From positions 2,418,001-2,482,000 of the forward strand of contig NZ_JAGIOG010000001.1 of assembly GCF_017876595.1 (NCBI RefSeq): DNA of 64,000 nt. Direction: 5' to 3'. Positions 55,747-63,498 of the stretch are shown piece by piece. Origin of the DNA: Aeromicrobium fastidiosum (GTDB lineage: Bacteria > Actinomycetota > Actinomycetes > Propionibacteriales > Nocardioidaceae). How positions within the stretch are numbered: the stretch's first letter is position 1; the number at the start of each line of letters is the position of its first letter. The position numbers were made by a program, and so were the translations under genes. The notes under the pieces are model-generated. The model searched no databases, had not been told where the DNA came from, and was given only the letters and a program-made list of their open reading frames with translations.

Positions 55747-56703
55747 GTGGCTCGCCCCGAGGTCGACGTCGCCGCACTCGTCGCGGCAGCGACCGAGGGG
55801 CAGCCGCGCGCCGTCGCCCGGCTGATCTCGCTGGTCGAGGACCGGTCGGCGTCGCTGCGTGAGGTCAGCGCGGCGCTGACGCCGTTGGCCGGCCGCGCGC
55901 ACATCGTCGGCATCACGGGCTCGCCTGGGGTCGGCAAGTCGACGTCGACCTCGGCGCTCGTGACGGCCCTGCGTGCCCAGGGTCGTCGCGTCGGCGTGCT
56001 CGCTGTCGACCCCACGTCGCCGTTCTCCGGGGGAGCGCTGCTCGGCGACCGCGTGCGCATGCAGGACCACGCGCTCGACGACGGCGTCTTCATCCGGTCG
56101 ATGGCCAGCCGTGGTCACCTCGGCGGCCTGTCCGCGACCGCGCCCCAGGCCCTGCGGGTGCTCGACGCAGCCGGCTGCGACGTCGTGCTGGTCGAGACCG
56201 TCGGGGTGGGACAGTCGGAGGTCGAGATCGCCGGACTGGCCGACACGACCATCGTGCTGCTGGCTCCCGGCATGGGAGACGGCATCCAGGCCGCCAAGGC
56301 CGGCATCCTCGAGATCGGCGACGTCTTCGTGGTCAACAAGGCCGATCGCGACGGAGCCCAGGCCACCCGTCGCGAGCTGCGGTCGGTCATCGCGATGACC
56401 GACCGCGCCGACGGGTCGTGGACCCCGCCGATCCAGCTCACAACGGCCACGACGGGCGAGGGGGTCGACGAGGTGGTCGACGCCATCACGGCTCACCGCG
56501 AGCACCTCGACGTCTCGGGCCAGCTGACGCGTCGCCGCCTGGCCCGCATCCGTCGCGAGATCGAGGGCCTGGCACTCGCCGAGGTGCGGGCGCGCTTCGA
56601 CCACCTGTCGGGCGACGCGCGGCTCGACACGCTCGCAGACCAGGTGCTGGCAGGGGCCACCGATCCCTTCGCCGCGGCCGACACGCTGGTGGAGACGCTT
56701 TAG
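55747..56703 (+). CDS. meaB: MeaB/ArgK-type GTPase, mutase chaperone
   Basis: A 318-residue G3E GTPase that protects and reloads adenosylcobalamin mutases. Walker A GITGSPGVGKSTS (~57), VLAVDPTSPFSGGALLGDRVRM, and switch/Walker B VLVETVGVGQSEVEI are characteristic. NKAD supplies guanine specificity. It sits behind the thiolase, while its probable client Ecm is 16 kb away. Start GTG 55747 has no strong binding site; coupling to the thiolase is likely. Confidence 0.92.
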   Translation: MARPEVDVAALVAAATEGQPRAVARLISLVEDRSASLREVSAALTPLAGRAHIVGITGSPGVGKSTSTSALVTALRAQGRRVGVLAVDPTSPFSGGALLGDRVRMQDHALDDGVFIRSMASRGHLGGLSATAPQALRVLDAAGCDVVLVETVGVGQSEVEIAGLADTTIVLLAPGMGDGIQAAKAGILEIGDVFVVNKADRDGAQATRRELRSVIAMTDRADGSWTPPIQLTTATTGEGVDEVVDAITAHREHLDVSGQLTRRRLARIRREIEGLALAEVRARFDHLSGDARLDTLADQVLAGATDPFAAADTLVETL

Positions 56704-56776
56704 GACGACACGGGTCGCGCCGTTCCCATCGGCGCGCCTGCCGCGGATCGCCGCGTGGCCCCGGCACACTGATCGG

Positions 56777-56935
56777 GTGCTGAAGAAGGTCATCACGCTG
56801 CTCGTGGTCGGGTTCATCGTCTACTACCTGTTGAACACACCAGCCAGCGCCGCCGACGCCGTGAGCGATGCTTTCGGCGCGGTCATGGACGCCTTCCGCC
56901 AGTTCGGGGTCTTCTTCAACGAGCTGGTCGAGTAG
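56777..56935 (+). CDS. Small membrane protein, 52 aa
   Basis: GTG-initiated frame encoding 52 residues: KK-VITLLVVGFIVYYLLNT (one membrane helix, ~5-20), then a small amphipathic region with FGAVMDAFRQFGVFF. It is too short for routine calling but lies 7 nt before a PH-domain gene on the same strand with biased codon use. CACACT six bases upstream of GTG may be a weak leaderless -10. Confidence 0.5.
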   Translation: MLKKVITLLVVGFIVYYLLNTPASAADAVSDAFGAVMDAFRQFGVFFNELVE

Positions 56936-56942
56936 TCCTGCC

Positions 56943-57497
56943 ATGATCCGGGCGCTGCTCGACTGGATCCTGGAGCTCCTGCCCGATCACGACATCGACG
57001 GCAACCTGCTCCAGAACCCGACCGAGCACAAGGTGGGGGAGTACGCCCACCACCCCGTGGTCTACGCCCGCGCCGTCGCCGAGCTCGTGGGTGCCGTGGT
57101 GCTGCTGGTGCTGGCCGTCGTCGGGCCGGCCGTCATCGGCTGGCTCCCGCTGCTGCTCGCCGCCGGCCTGGTCGTCCACGCCGCGTACCTCTGGTTGCGC
57201 GACCGGCGCGACATCTTCGTGCTGACCGACATGCGCGTCTTCCGTGTCACGGGCATCTTCTCGACCAAGCGCGCGACCGTGCCGATCAACCGCATCCTCG
57301 ACGTGACGGTCGAACGTCCCCTCCTCGGGCGCTGGCCGTTCTCGTACGGCCACATGACCTTCGAGTCGGCGGCGCAGGAGCAGGGCGTGCGCCACATCCG
57401 CTACATCGCCGACGTCGACGTCATCGACCACGCGATCCAGAAGGTCGTGCAGGACGCGGGCCTGCGCGGCCGCCGTCCTGACCAGCACTTCACCTAG
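56943..57497 (+). CDS. Bacterial PH-domain membrane protein
   Basis: A 184-residue protein with two membrane helices (~45-85) followed by a bPH2 domain: IFVLTDMRVFRVTGIFSTKRATVPINRILDVTVERPLLGR. This YdbS/YdbT-like layout is widespread; its function is unclear, though YdbST is linked to resistance to some antimicrobials in Bacillus. It probably forms a unit with the preceding 52-residue membrane protein. Confidence 0.8.
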   Translation: MIRALLDWILELLPDHDIDGNLLQNPTEHKVGEYAHHPVVYARAVAELVGAVVLLVLAVVGPAVIGWLPLLLAAGLVVHAAYLWLRDRRDIFVLTDMRVFRVTGIFSTKRATVPINRILDVTVERPLLGRWPFSYGHMTFESAAQEQGVRHIRYIADVDVIDHAIQKVVQDAGLRGRRPDQHFT

Positions 57498-57548
57498 CCA
57501 GCACTTCAGCTGAGGGCGAGGGGCTCGGGCGGGTTGCCGGAGCGTTCA

Positions 57549-57554
57549 TACAAT
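57549..57554 (+). promoter_or_regulatory. Leaderless -10 element of the thioredoxin-fold gene
   Basis: TACAAT is followed by 6 nt and the ATG at 57561. Confidence 0.55.
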
Positions 57555-57560
57555 GGCTGC

Positions 57561-58472
57561 ATGAACTTCTCACGTCCCGGTGCCATCGACCTCTCAGCAC
57601 TCAAGCAGCCGGCCCAGCGGTCCGCCGCGCCCGCCGCCGCGGCAGGTGGGGGCTCGTACGTCATCGACATCGACGAGACGACGTTCCAGACCGCGGCCCT
57701 CGAGGCGTCGATGTCGTACGTCGTCGTGCTGGGCCTGTGGTCGTCGCGCTCGCCGCAGAGCGGCGCGTTCAACGACTCGCTCGCCACGGTCATCAACTCG
57801 TACGGCGGCCAGATCGTCCTCGCCCGCATCGACGTCGACGCCAATGCGCAGATCGCCCAGGCGCTCCAGGTGCAGGGCGTCCCGTACGTCGCCGGCCTCG
57901 TGAAGGGGCAGCCGGTTCCCCTGTTCCAGGGCACGGTCGACGAGACGGAGATGCGCCGCTACTTCGACGAGCTGGTCCGGCTCGCTGCCGAGAACGGGCT
58001 GACGGGTCGCGCGCAGCCCTCTGGTGCGACCGCTGACACTGCCGAGACCGAGGAGCCCGACGACCCTCGCTTCGCCGCGGCAGAAGAGGCGTTCATGGCC
58101 AGCGACTTCGACACTGCGGTCGCCGAGTACGAGAAGCTGCGCGTGCAGTACCCGGCCGATGTCGAGGTGGCCGAGCGGCTTGCCCGCGTCAAGTGGCTGT
58201 CGCGCATCCGCGGTGCCGACCTGCAGGCGGCGCGCGCGGCGGCCGCCGACAGTCCGGACGATGTCGACGCCCAGTTGCTCGTGGCCGATCTCGACGTCAG
58301 CGGCGGCCACGTCGAGGACGCCTTCGACCGGCTCATTGCGTTGGTGCGCGTCACGGCCGGCGACGAGCGCGAGCGCGTCCGCGAGCGGCTGCTCGAGCTC
58401 TTCACGGTCGTCGGCATCGCCGATCCCGCGGTCATGACGGCGCGTCGGGCCTTGGCATCCGCTCTGTTCTGA
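57561..58472 (+). CDS. YbbN/CnoX-like thioredoxin-fold protein lacking CxxC
   Basis: A 303-residue protein. The thioredoxin domain at ~30-140 has the expected V-V-L-x-L-W strand, but the active site reads WSSRSPQ: both Cys of WCxxC are Ser. A C-terminal tetratricopeptide-like helical region (~160-303: FAAAEEAFMASDFDTAVAEYEKL..) follows. This domain order is that of YbbN/CnoX, a redox-linked chaperone; without Cys it should be a holdase/adaptor only. A very long hairpin terminates the gene. Confidence 0.85.
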   Translation: MNFSRPGAIDLSALKQPAQRSAAPAAAAGGGSYVIDIDETTFQTAALEASMSYVVVLGLWSSRSPQSGAFNDSLATVINSYGGQIVLARIDVDANAQIAQALQVQGVPYVAGLVKGQPVPLFQGTVDETEMRRYFDELVRLAAENGLTGRAQPSGATADTAETEEPDDPRFAAAEEAFMASDFDTAVAEYEKLRVQYPADVEVAERLARVKWLSRIRGADLQAARAAAADSPDDVDAQLLVADLDVSGGHVEDAFDRLIALVRVTAGDERERVRERLLELFTVVGIADPAVMTARRALASALF

Positions 58473-58497
58473 GTCGTTGCCGGCCTCGGGCGACGAG

Positions 58498-58541
58498 AAA
58501 ATCTGGGTTGGTCCGCACAGGTGCGGACCAACCCAGATTTT
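58498..58541 (+). terminator. Very long perfect terminator hairpin
   Basis: A 21-bp perfect inverted repeat (58498-58518 with 58521-58541) with a 2-nt loop and a T tract at the 3' end. It is the strongest hairpin in the window. Confidence 0.9.
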
Positions 58542-58645
58542 TCCCTCTCGCGGCGGGCCTCAGCCTCACGGCGGGGCGGGCTGGCGGAGGGTAGGGTCGC
58601 AGGCGCGTCACCGCTCGGGGTGACCCCCCCTGAGAGTGAGTGTCG

Positions 58646-59719
58646 ATGCGGACGAGATCGGGCTGGGCGCTGTCGGTGCTCGGCGTGCTGATCGCTCTCG
58701 CCGGTGCAGCGGTCATGGTGGTGCTCGGCCCCGACAGCCGCATGACGACGGGCCCGCACGCGATCGAGACCGATGACATCGCGGTCGTGACCGCGCCGAA
58801 GGTCATCCGCTGGGCCGACGTCCAGGTCGACGTGCTGGCGGAGGTGCCGGTGCGCAAGCCGGTGTTCATCGGCATCGGCAACGCCGTCGACGTCCAGGAC
58901 TACGTGTCCAAGACGCAGCGGCTCGAGATCACGAGCTTCACGAGGCCCTGGTCGATCTCGTCACGGTCCGTCGAGGGCCAGCCCAACCTGCCGGGCGCGC
59001 CCACCGCGATCGACTGGTGGATCGACAGCGCGGCCGGGCTGGGCGGAGCCTCGATCAGCACGCGGCTGCCCGACGAGACGGTGTCGATCGCGATCCTCTC
59101 GGTCGGGTCGTCCAACCTGTCCGGGCTCGAGGTCACGCTCGCCTACGGCGTCAAGGGCGGATTCTCCCGGGGGCTGGCGGCGGTGCTGATGGGACTCGCG
59201 GTGGTGTGGATCGGCGTGCTGGTGCGGCGCGGGACGTGGCCGGCTGTCGTGGTCGACGAGGACGAGGACGACGACGAGGCGTATGACGACCCCGACGGCC
59301 AGGACGTCGAGGAGGTCGAGGAGGTCGTGGTCTACGTCTACGTGGACGACGACGGCGTGGAGCACGAGCTGACCGCCGAGGAGGCCGCTGAGCTCGAGCT
59401 CGACGACGAGGTGGTCGTCGAGGTCGTGGAGGAGGTCTCCGGGATCGGTGCCGACGTCGCCGCGAAGGACGAGGACGCGGCGCTGCCGACGGTTCCGCAG
59501 GTCACGGTGCCGGGGGTGCCCACCGCGGCCGACATCGCGGCGGGTCTCGACGAGCCGGGTATCGACAAGCTGGTGCCCGGTGCGTCGCGAGAGACCGACA
59601 CCGAGCCCGAGGGGGTGGTCTATGTGTACGTCGACGACGACGGCGTGGAGCACGAGATCAGCGAGGAAGAGCTCGCCGAGTTCGAGGTCGTCGACGACGA
59701 CGAGGAGGATCGGTCATGA
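58646..59719 (+). CDS. Membrane protein with acidic tail carrying duplicated YVYVDDDGVEHE motifs
   Basis: A 357-residue protein with an N-terminal membrane helix (~8-28), an extracytoplasmic beta-rich domain (~30-170), a second helix (~172-192) and a long cytoplasmic tail rich in Asp/Glu. The tail contains VVYVYVDDDGVEHELTAEE (~227) and VVYVYVDDDGVEHEISEEE (~322). No family recognised. ATG 58646 is preferred to GTG 58640. The next gene overlaps by 4 nt (ATGA). Confidence 0.7.
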   Translation: MRTRSGWALSVLGVLIALAGAAVMVVLGPDSRMTTGPHAIETDDIAVVTAPKVIRWADVQVDVLAEVPVRKPVFIGIGNAVDVQDYVSKTQRLEITSFTRPWSISSRSVEGQPNLPGAPTAIDWWIDSAAGLGGASISTRLPDETVSIAILSVGSSNLSGLEVTLAYGVKGGFSRGLAAVLMGLAVVWIGVLVRRGTWPAVVVDEDEDDDEAYDDPDGQDVEEVEEVVVYVYVDDDGVEHELTAEEAAELELDDEVVVEVVEEVSGIGADVAAKDEDAALPTVPQVTVPGVPTAADIAAGLDEPGIDKLVPGASRETDTEPEGVVYVYVDDDGVEHEISEEELAEFEVVDDDEEDRS

Positions 59720-60690
59720 GGCGCATCGTCCCGGCGATCGTCTGCTCCCTGGCCCTGTCGGCGTGCGCGGTGCCGCACCACCGAGACGACATCACGGTCG
59801 AGAAGACAGCGGCTCGCCAGAGCGAGGTCACCGAGATCTTCGACCGCTACCGGGAGGTCCGCAGATCCGCGGTCGAGCTGCTCGACCCCAAGCCGTTGTC
59901 GACCGTCGAGACGGGTGCCGTGCTCGCGATCGACTCCGGCTCGTTCGAGGTCTCGCAGCGGCTGGCGCAGACCCAGGAGGGCGACACCGGCGCGGTCGAG
60001 GTGACCGATGTCGAGGTGCCGCGTTTCGCCCAGTACCCCCTGTGGTTCTACGCCGTGGTGCGCGACCCCGAGCTCGGCGTCAATCGCGTGCAGATCTTCG
60101 AGCGCGCGTCCTCGGTCGACCCCTGGTTGCTGACGGCGAGCCCCGAGACGCTGGCCGCGACGAGCCTGCCGCCGATCCGCCGGTCCTCCGGGGCGGCGCT
60201 GACCGTGGCCGCCGACGACGGCACGGGCATGTCGATGTCGCCCCAGGACGCGGCCGCCGCCTACGCGGCCGTGCTGGCCGACCCGAAGGCCGAGGAGGCG
60301 GCCGACATCCCCGACGACTCGTTCATCCGGCAGATGCGCTCGACCGCGCAGACGAGTGCGGCGTTGAAGGACGTGCAGTTCAGCCAGACGTGGGAGGCGC
60401 AGGACGTCTCGTACGCGCTGCGCACGACCGACGGCGGGGCGCTCGCGTTCGTCACCCTGCTGCGCAAGGACACCTACACCGTCGACGACGGCCTGACCGT
60501 CACGTGGCCCGAGGGCTCACCCCAGCGGGCGTTCCTGTCCGAGGGCATCTCGGGCTCGGGGACGCTCAGCTATCTGCACCAGGTGCTGCTGTACCTGCCG
60601 GGCGGCAAGGGGGCACCGCGGGCGCTGGGGCAGTACGGCGGTGTCGTGAGCGGTGAGGGCGGCGAGAGCGGGGCGACCGGCGTCCGCTGA
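59716..60690 (+). CDS. Large lipoprotein (DUF8094-like), 324 aa
   Basis: Lipobox LALSAC (~Cys17) follows a short signal. The mature part is a mixed alpha/beta extracytoplasmic protein (PRFAQYPLWFYAVVRDP, SQTWEAQDVSYALRTTDGG). It is translationally coupled to the acidic membrane protein, so the pair may form one envelope complex. The DUF number is from memory and unsure. Confidence 0.65.
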   Translation: MRRIVPAIVCSLALSACAVPHHRDDITVEKTAARQSEVTEIFDRYREVRRSAVELLDPKPLSTVETGAVLAIDSGSFEVSQRLAQTQEGDTGAVEVTDVEVPRFAQYPLWFYAVVRDPELGVNRVQIFERASSVDPWLLTASPETLAATSLPPIRRSSGAALTVAADDGTGMSMSPQDAAAAYAAVLADPKAEEAADIPDDSFIRQMRSTAQTSAALKDVQFSQTWEAQDVSYALRTTDGGALAFVTLLRKDTYTVDDGLTVTWPEGSPQRAFLSEGISGSGTLSYLHQVLLYLPGGKGAPRALGQYGGVVSGEGGESGATGVR

Positions 60691-60701
60691 CCGCCCGCTA
60701 C

Positions 60702-61562
60702 TTACTCGGCCTGCTTGGGTGCCTCGCGGTAGGTCGGCAGCGAGCCGGCCTCGACGGCCTCGAGCAGCTCGATCGCGGCACCCGTCGCCCGGTCGCGGAT
60801 GTCGGCGGGGTCGCACCAGTGCACGGCCTTGATCTCGGTGGGCTGCAATGACATCCCGTCGGTGATGTCGCTGTCGACGACGCCCAGGTCGAACAGGAAG
60901 ATGCACGCATCGTCCCAGCCGCGCCAGGCCGGCAGCCAGTTGACGGTCAGCAGGCGGCGCACCTCGACGGTGATGCCGAGCTCCTCCTGCAGCTCGCGCA
61001 CCAGGCCGACCGACGGTGCCTCGCCCACCTCCACGACGCCGCCGGGCAGGTCCCACTCCTGCTTGTACGTCAGCTCGCACAGCAGCACGCGGCCCTGCTC
61101 ATCGCGCACGAGTCCCTGGCTGATGACCCGCTTGGTCGGCAGGCCGGCGTTGAGGATCGCGATGAAGCCGTCGCGGGACTCGGCCGCGGGGTCGTCGCTG
61201 AGGCGCGCCATCAGCACGTCATCGGGTCCGTCGCCCGGCAGCCGCACGATGCCCTCGCGGCGTAGGCCGGCGATGGAGGCAGCGCGGACGTCGCGAGTCG
61301 CGTCGGCCGACAGGCGCACCTCGACCCGTCCGACGCCGAGGGTCGCGAACGCGTGACCGATCGCGAGCCGCAGCGCGCGGGCCACGACGAAGGGCTGCTC
61401 GATGCGGGACTTCCAACGGATCGAGGCCGTGCCGGCCGTCTCGGCGCGCAGCGCGACGGTGCCGACCCGTTCGCCGTCGAGCACGATCGCGAAGCCGGTG
61501 AACTCCTCGGAGCCTGACGTCGGCTCGAGGGTGAGGTCGTCGTCGCGGAGGCTCGCAGGCAT
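60702..61562 (-). CDS. GNAT-like/Nudix hydrolase fusion
   Basis: A 286-residue two-domain protein. The N-terminal ~125 residues resemble a GNAT acetyltransferase half (IRWKSRIEQPFVVARALRLAIGHAFATLGVGRVEVRL). The C-terminal domain is Nudix, with the box GVVEVGEAPSVGLVRELQEELGI (~172-194; GX5EX7REUXEEXGU intact). Nudix enzymes hydrolyse nucleoside-diphosphate-linked compounds; the substrate is not predictable. The ATG at 61562 has no strong binding site. Confidence 0.75.
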   Translation of the reverse strand: MPASLRDDDLTLEPTSGSEEFTGFAIVLDGERVGTVALRAETAGTASIRWKSRIEQPFVVARALRLAIGHAFATLGVGRVEVRLSADATRDVRAASIAGLRREGIVRLPGDGPDDVLMARLSDDPAAESRDGFIAILNAGLPTKRVISQGLVRDEQGRVLLCELTYKQEWDLPGGVVEVGEAPSVGLVRELQEELGITVEVRRLLTVNWLPAWRGWDDACIFLFDLGVVDSDITDGMSLQPTEIKAVHWCDPADIRDRATGAAIELLEAVEAGSLPTYREAPKQAE

Positions 61563-61627
61563 GGGCTCAGGCTATCGGGAGGGGTGGGACACGGCTCAGC
61601 CGTGCGGCCGGCGTATCGCCAAGAACC

Positions 61628-61657
61628 CTTTGCAAAATATTCTTTGCGGTCTATCGT
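61628..61657 (+). promoter_or_regulatory. AT-rich operator and leaderless promoter of the winged-helix regulator
   Basis: GCAAA-N6-TTTGC (61632-61647) is an inverted repeat that also forms a direct repeat CTTTGC (61628 and 61642). TATCGT (61652-61657) lies 6 nt before the ATG. It is probably an autoregulatory site. Confidence 0.5.
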
Positions 61658-61663
61658 CGTGGC

Positions 61664-62194
61664 ATGCCGTTCACCTCCAAGGTCGTCGACGACCTCGAGA
61701 CCCTCAAGGCCGTCTCCCACCCGTTGCGGCTCGAGCTGCTCGGTCGGCTGCGCACCGCGGGCCCGGCCACCGCCTCGCAGCTGGGTCGCGCGCTGGGTCA
61801 GTCGAGCGGGTCGACGTCGTACCACCTGAGGCAGCTCGAGCGGTTCGGCTTCGTGGCCGACGACGAGGAGCAGCCGTCGGCCCGCGAGCGACGCTGGCGG
61901 GCTCTGCACGACGCGACCTCGTTCCCCTCGTCGCTGTCCGACCTCGACGGGGGTCGGGAGTACGTCGACGCGGTCCGTCGGCGGCAGGAGCGTTACCTGC
62001 GGGAGGGGCTCGAGGCGTGGACCGAGCCCCGTCCGGGCATCGGCATGAGCGACTACGGCCTGCGCCTCGATCCGGCCGACCTGCAGGCGCTGCAGGACGA
62101 GCTGCACGCCGTCGTGACCCGGTACACAGGCCGCGCGGGCACCGAGGACGTCGTGCTGCACGTGCTGACGCTGCCCAGGCCGACGGCACCGTGA
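61664..62194 (+). CDS. ArsR-type winged-helix regulator
   Basis: A 176-residue regulator. The HTH_20/ArsR-like domain covers ~10-75 (LKAVSHPLRLELLGRLRTAGPATASQLGRALGQSSGSTSYHLRQLE), followed by a helical region (EYVDAVRRRQERYLREGLEAW) and a ligand-type C-terminus. No metal-binding Cys, so it is probably a small-molecule sensor. Its stop overlaps the GTG of an MFS exporter, the likely target. Confidence 0.85.
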   Translation: MPFTSKVVDDLETLKAVSHPLRLELLGRLRTAGPATASQLGRALGQSSGSTSYHLRQLERFGFVADDEEQPSARERRWRALHDATSFPSSLSDLDGGREYVDAVRRRQERYLREGLEAWTEPRPGIGMSDYGLRLDPADLQALQDELHAVVTRYTGRAGTEDVVLHVLTLPRPTAP

Positions 62195-63498
62195 GGGTCA
62201 GGACGCGGTTCTGGCTGCTCGCCGGTATCCGGTGGCTGTCGACGGGCCTGATCGTGCCGGTCGCGGCGCTGCTTCCGCTCGAGCGCGGTCTCTCCATCGC
62301 GCAGTACGGTGCCGTGGCGGCCGTGCAGGGCGTCGTCGTGCTGGTGCTCGAGCTGCCGACCGGCGGCTTCGCCGACGCCATCGGACGCAAGCCCGTCTTC
62401 CTGGCCTCGGCGGTCGTGTGCGTCGCCTCGTACTCCGTCTACGCGCTGGCGCACACGCCAGCGGCCTTCGCCGTCGCGACGGGCCTCGCCGGCGTGTACC
62501 GCGCCCTCGACAGCGGTCCGCTCAACGCGTGGTTCGTCGACGCGGTCCACGCGACGACCCCGCCGGCCGACAGGACGTCCGTGGTCGCCCGAGGCCTCGC
62601 GGGGTACGCCACGATCGGCGGGATCGGCATCGCGACGGGCGCGATCCTGGCTGCGGGACTCGTCGCCTGGGCACCTCTGGGGCGGGCCGATGCGCTGGCC
62701 CTGCCGTACTGGGTCGCGATCGGGCTGACCCTGCTGCAGATCGTCGCCGCGCTGATCCTCATGGACGAGCCGGGTCGCTCTGGGCGGGGGCGACTGGGCG
62801 CCTCGATCAGGGCGACGCCGCGCACGATCGTGACCGGCGCGCAGCTGGTGCTCAGGTCGCACGTGCTGGCAGCGCTCATGGGGGTCATGCTGCTGTGGGG
62901 CTTCGGCATGATCGCCTTCGAGACGATGACCCCGGTCCGCCTCGCCGAGCTCCTGGGCGACCGCGATTCCGCGGCGTCGGTGATGGGGCCCGCCACAGCG
63001 GCCGCTTGGGGCGTGTCGGCGGTCGGCGCGGCCCTGGTGCCGGTGATGCTGCGGCGCTGGAGCATGGTCGCGGTCTCGGTGGCGCTGCGCCTCGTCCAGG
63101 GGGCGACGGTCGTCGCGATGGGCCTGGCGGGTGGGCCGGTCGGCGTCGTCGTGGGATTGCTGGCCACGTACGCGGTGCACTCTGCCGCAGGAGCGATCCA
63201 CGAGACCCTCCTGCACGAACGGGTCGGTCCCGAGCACCGGGCGACGGTGCTGTCGCTGTCGTCGATGGCGATGCACCCCGGCGGGTCGCTCGGCCTGGTG
63301 GTGCTCGGCGCGGTCGCGACCGACGCGTCGCCCGGTGCCGCGATGGTCGTCGGCGGGATCGTGCTCGCGCTGGCTGCGCCGCTGTTCCTGGTCCGCGACG
63401 GCAAGGGCCGCGGTGCTGCGACGGCGGGGCCTCCTATGCTCGACCACGACGGCGGCACCCAGCCCGCCGGCGACGCTGTGGAGGCACGACATGACTGA
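62191..63498 (+). CDS. MFS exporter
   Basis: A 435-residue transporter with 12 segments by eye. The loop 2-3 motif is GGFADAIGRKPVF (~62-74), the signature of major facilitators. The GTG overlaps the regulator stop (GTGA). The regulator-plus-MFS arrangement is typical of drug-efflux pairs. Its C-terminal tail is Gly-rich, and its last 8 nt overlap the enoyl-CoA hydratase gene. Confidence 0.85.
   Translation: MRVRTRFWLLAGIRWLSTGLIVPVAALLPLERGLSIAQYGAVAAVQGVVVLVLELPTGGFADAIGRKPVFLASAVVCVASYSVYALAHTPAAFAVATGLAGVYRALDSGPLNAWFVDAVHATTPPADRTSVVARGLAGYATIGGIGIATGAILAAGLVAWAPLGRADALALPYWVAIGLTLLQIVAALILMDEPGRSGRGRLGASIRATPRTIVTGAQLVLRSHVLAALMGVMLLWGFGMIAFETMTPVRLAELLGDRDSAASVMGPATAAAWGVSAVGAALVPVMLRRWSMVAVSVALRLVQGATVVAMGLAGGPVGVVVGLLATYAVHSAAGAIHETLLHERVGPEHRATVLSLSSMAMHPGGSLGLVVLGAVATDASPGAAMVVGGIVLALAAPLFLVRDGKGRGAATAGPPMLDHDGGTQPAGDAVEARHD

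Noticed and set aside
59260-59440. Acidic run suggesting an assembly or frame error in the 58646 gene
   Set aside because: The frame stays open through both copies of the motif and overlaps the next gene by ATGA, as expected for real coding sequence.
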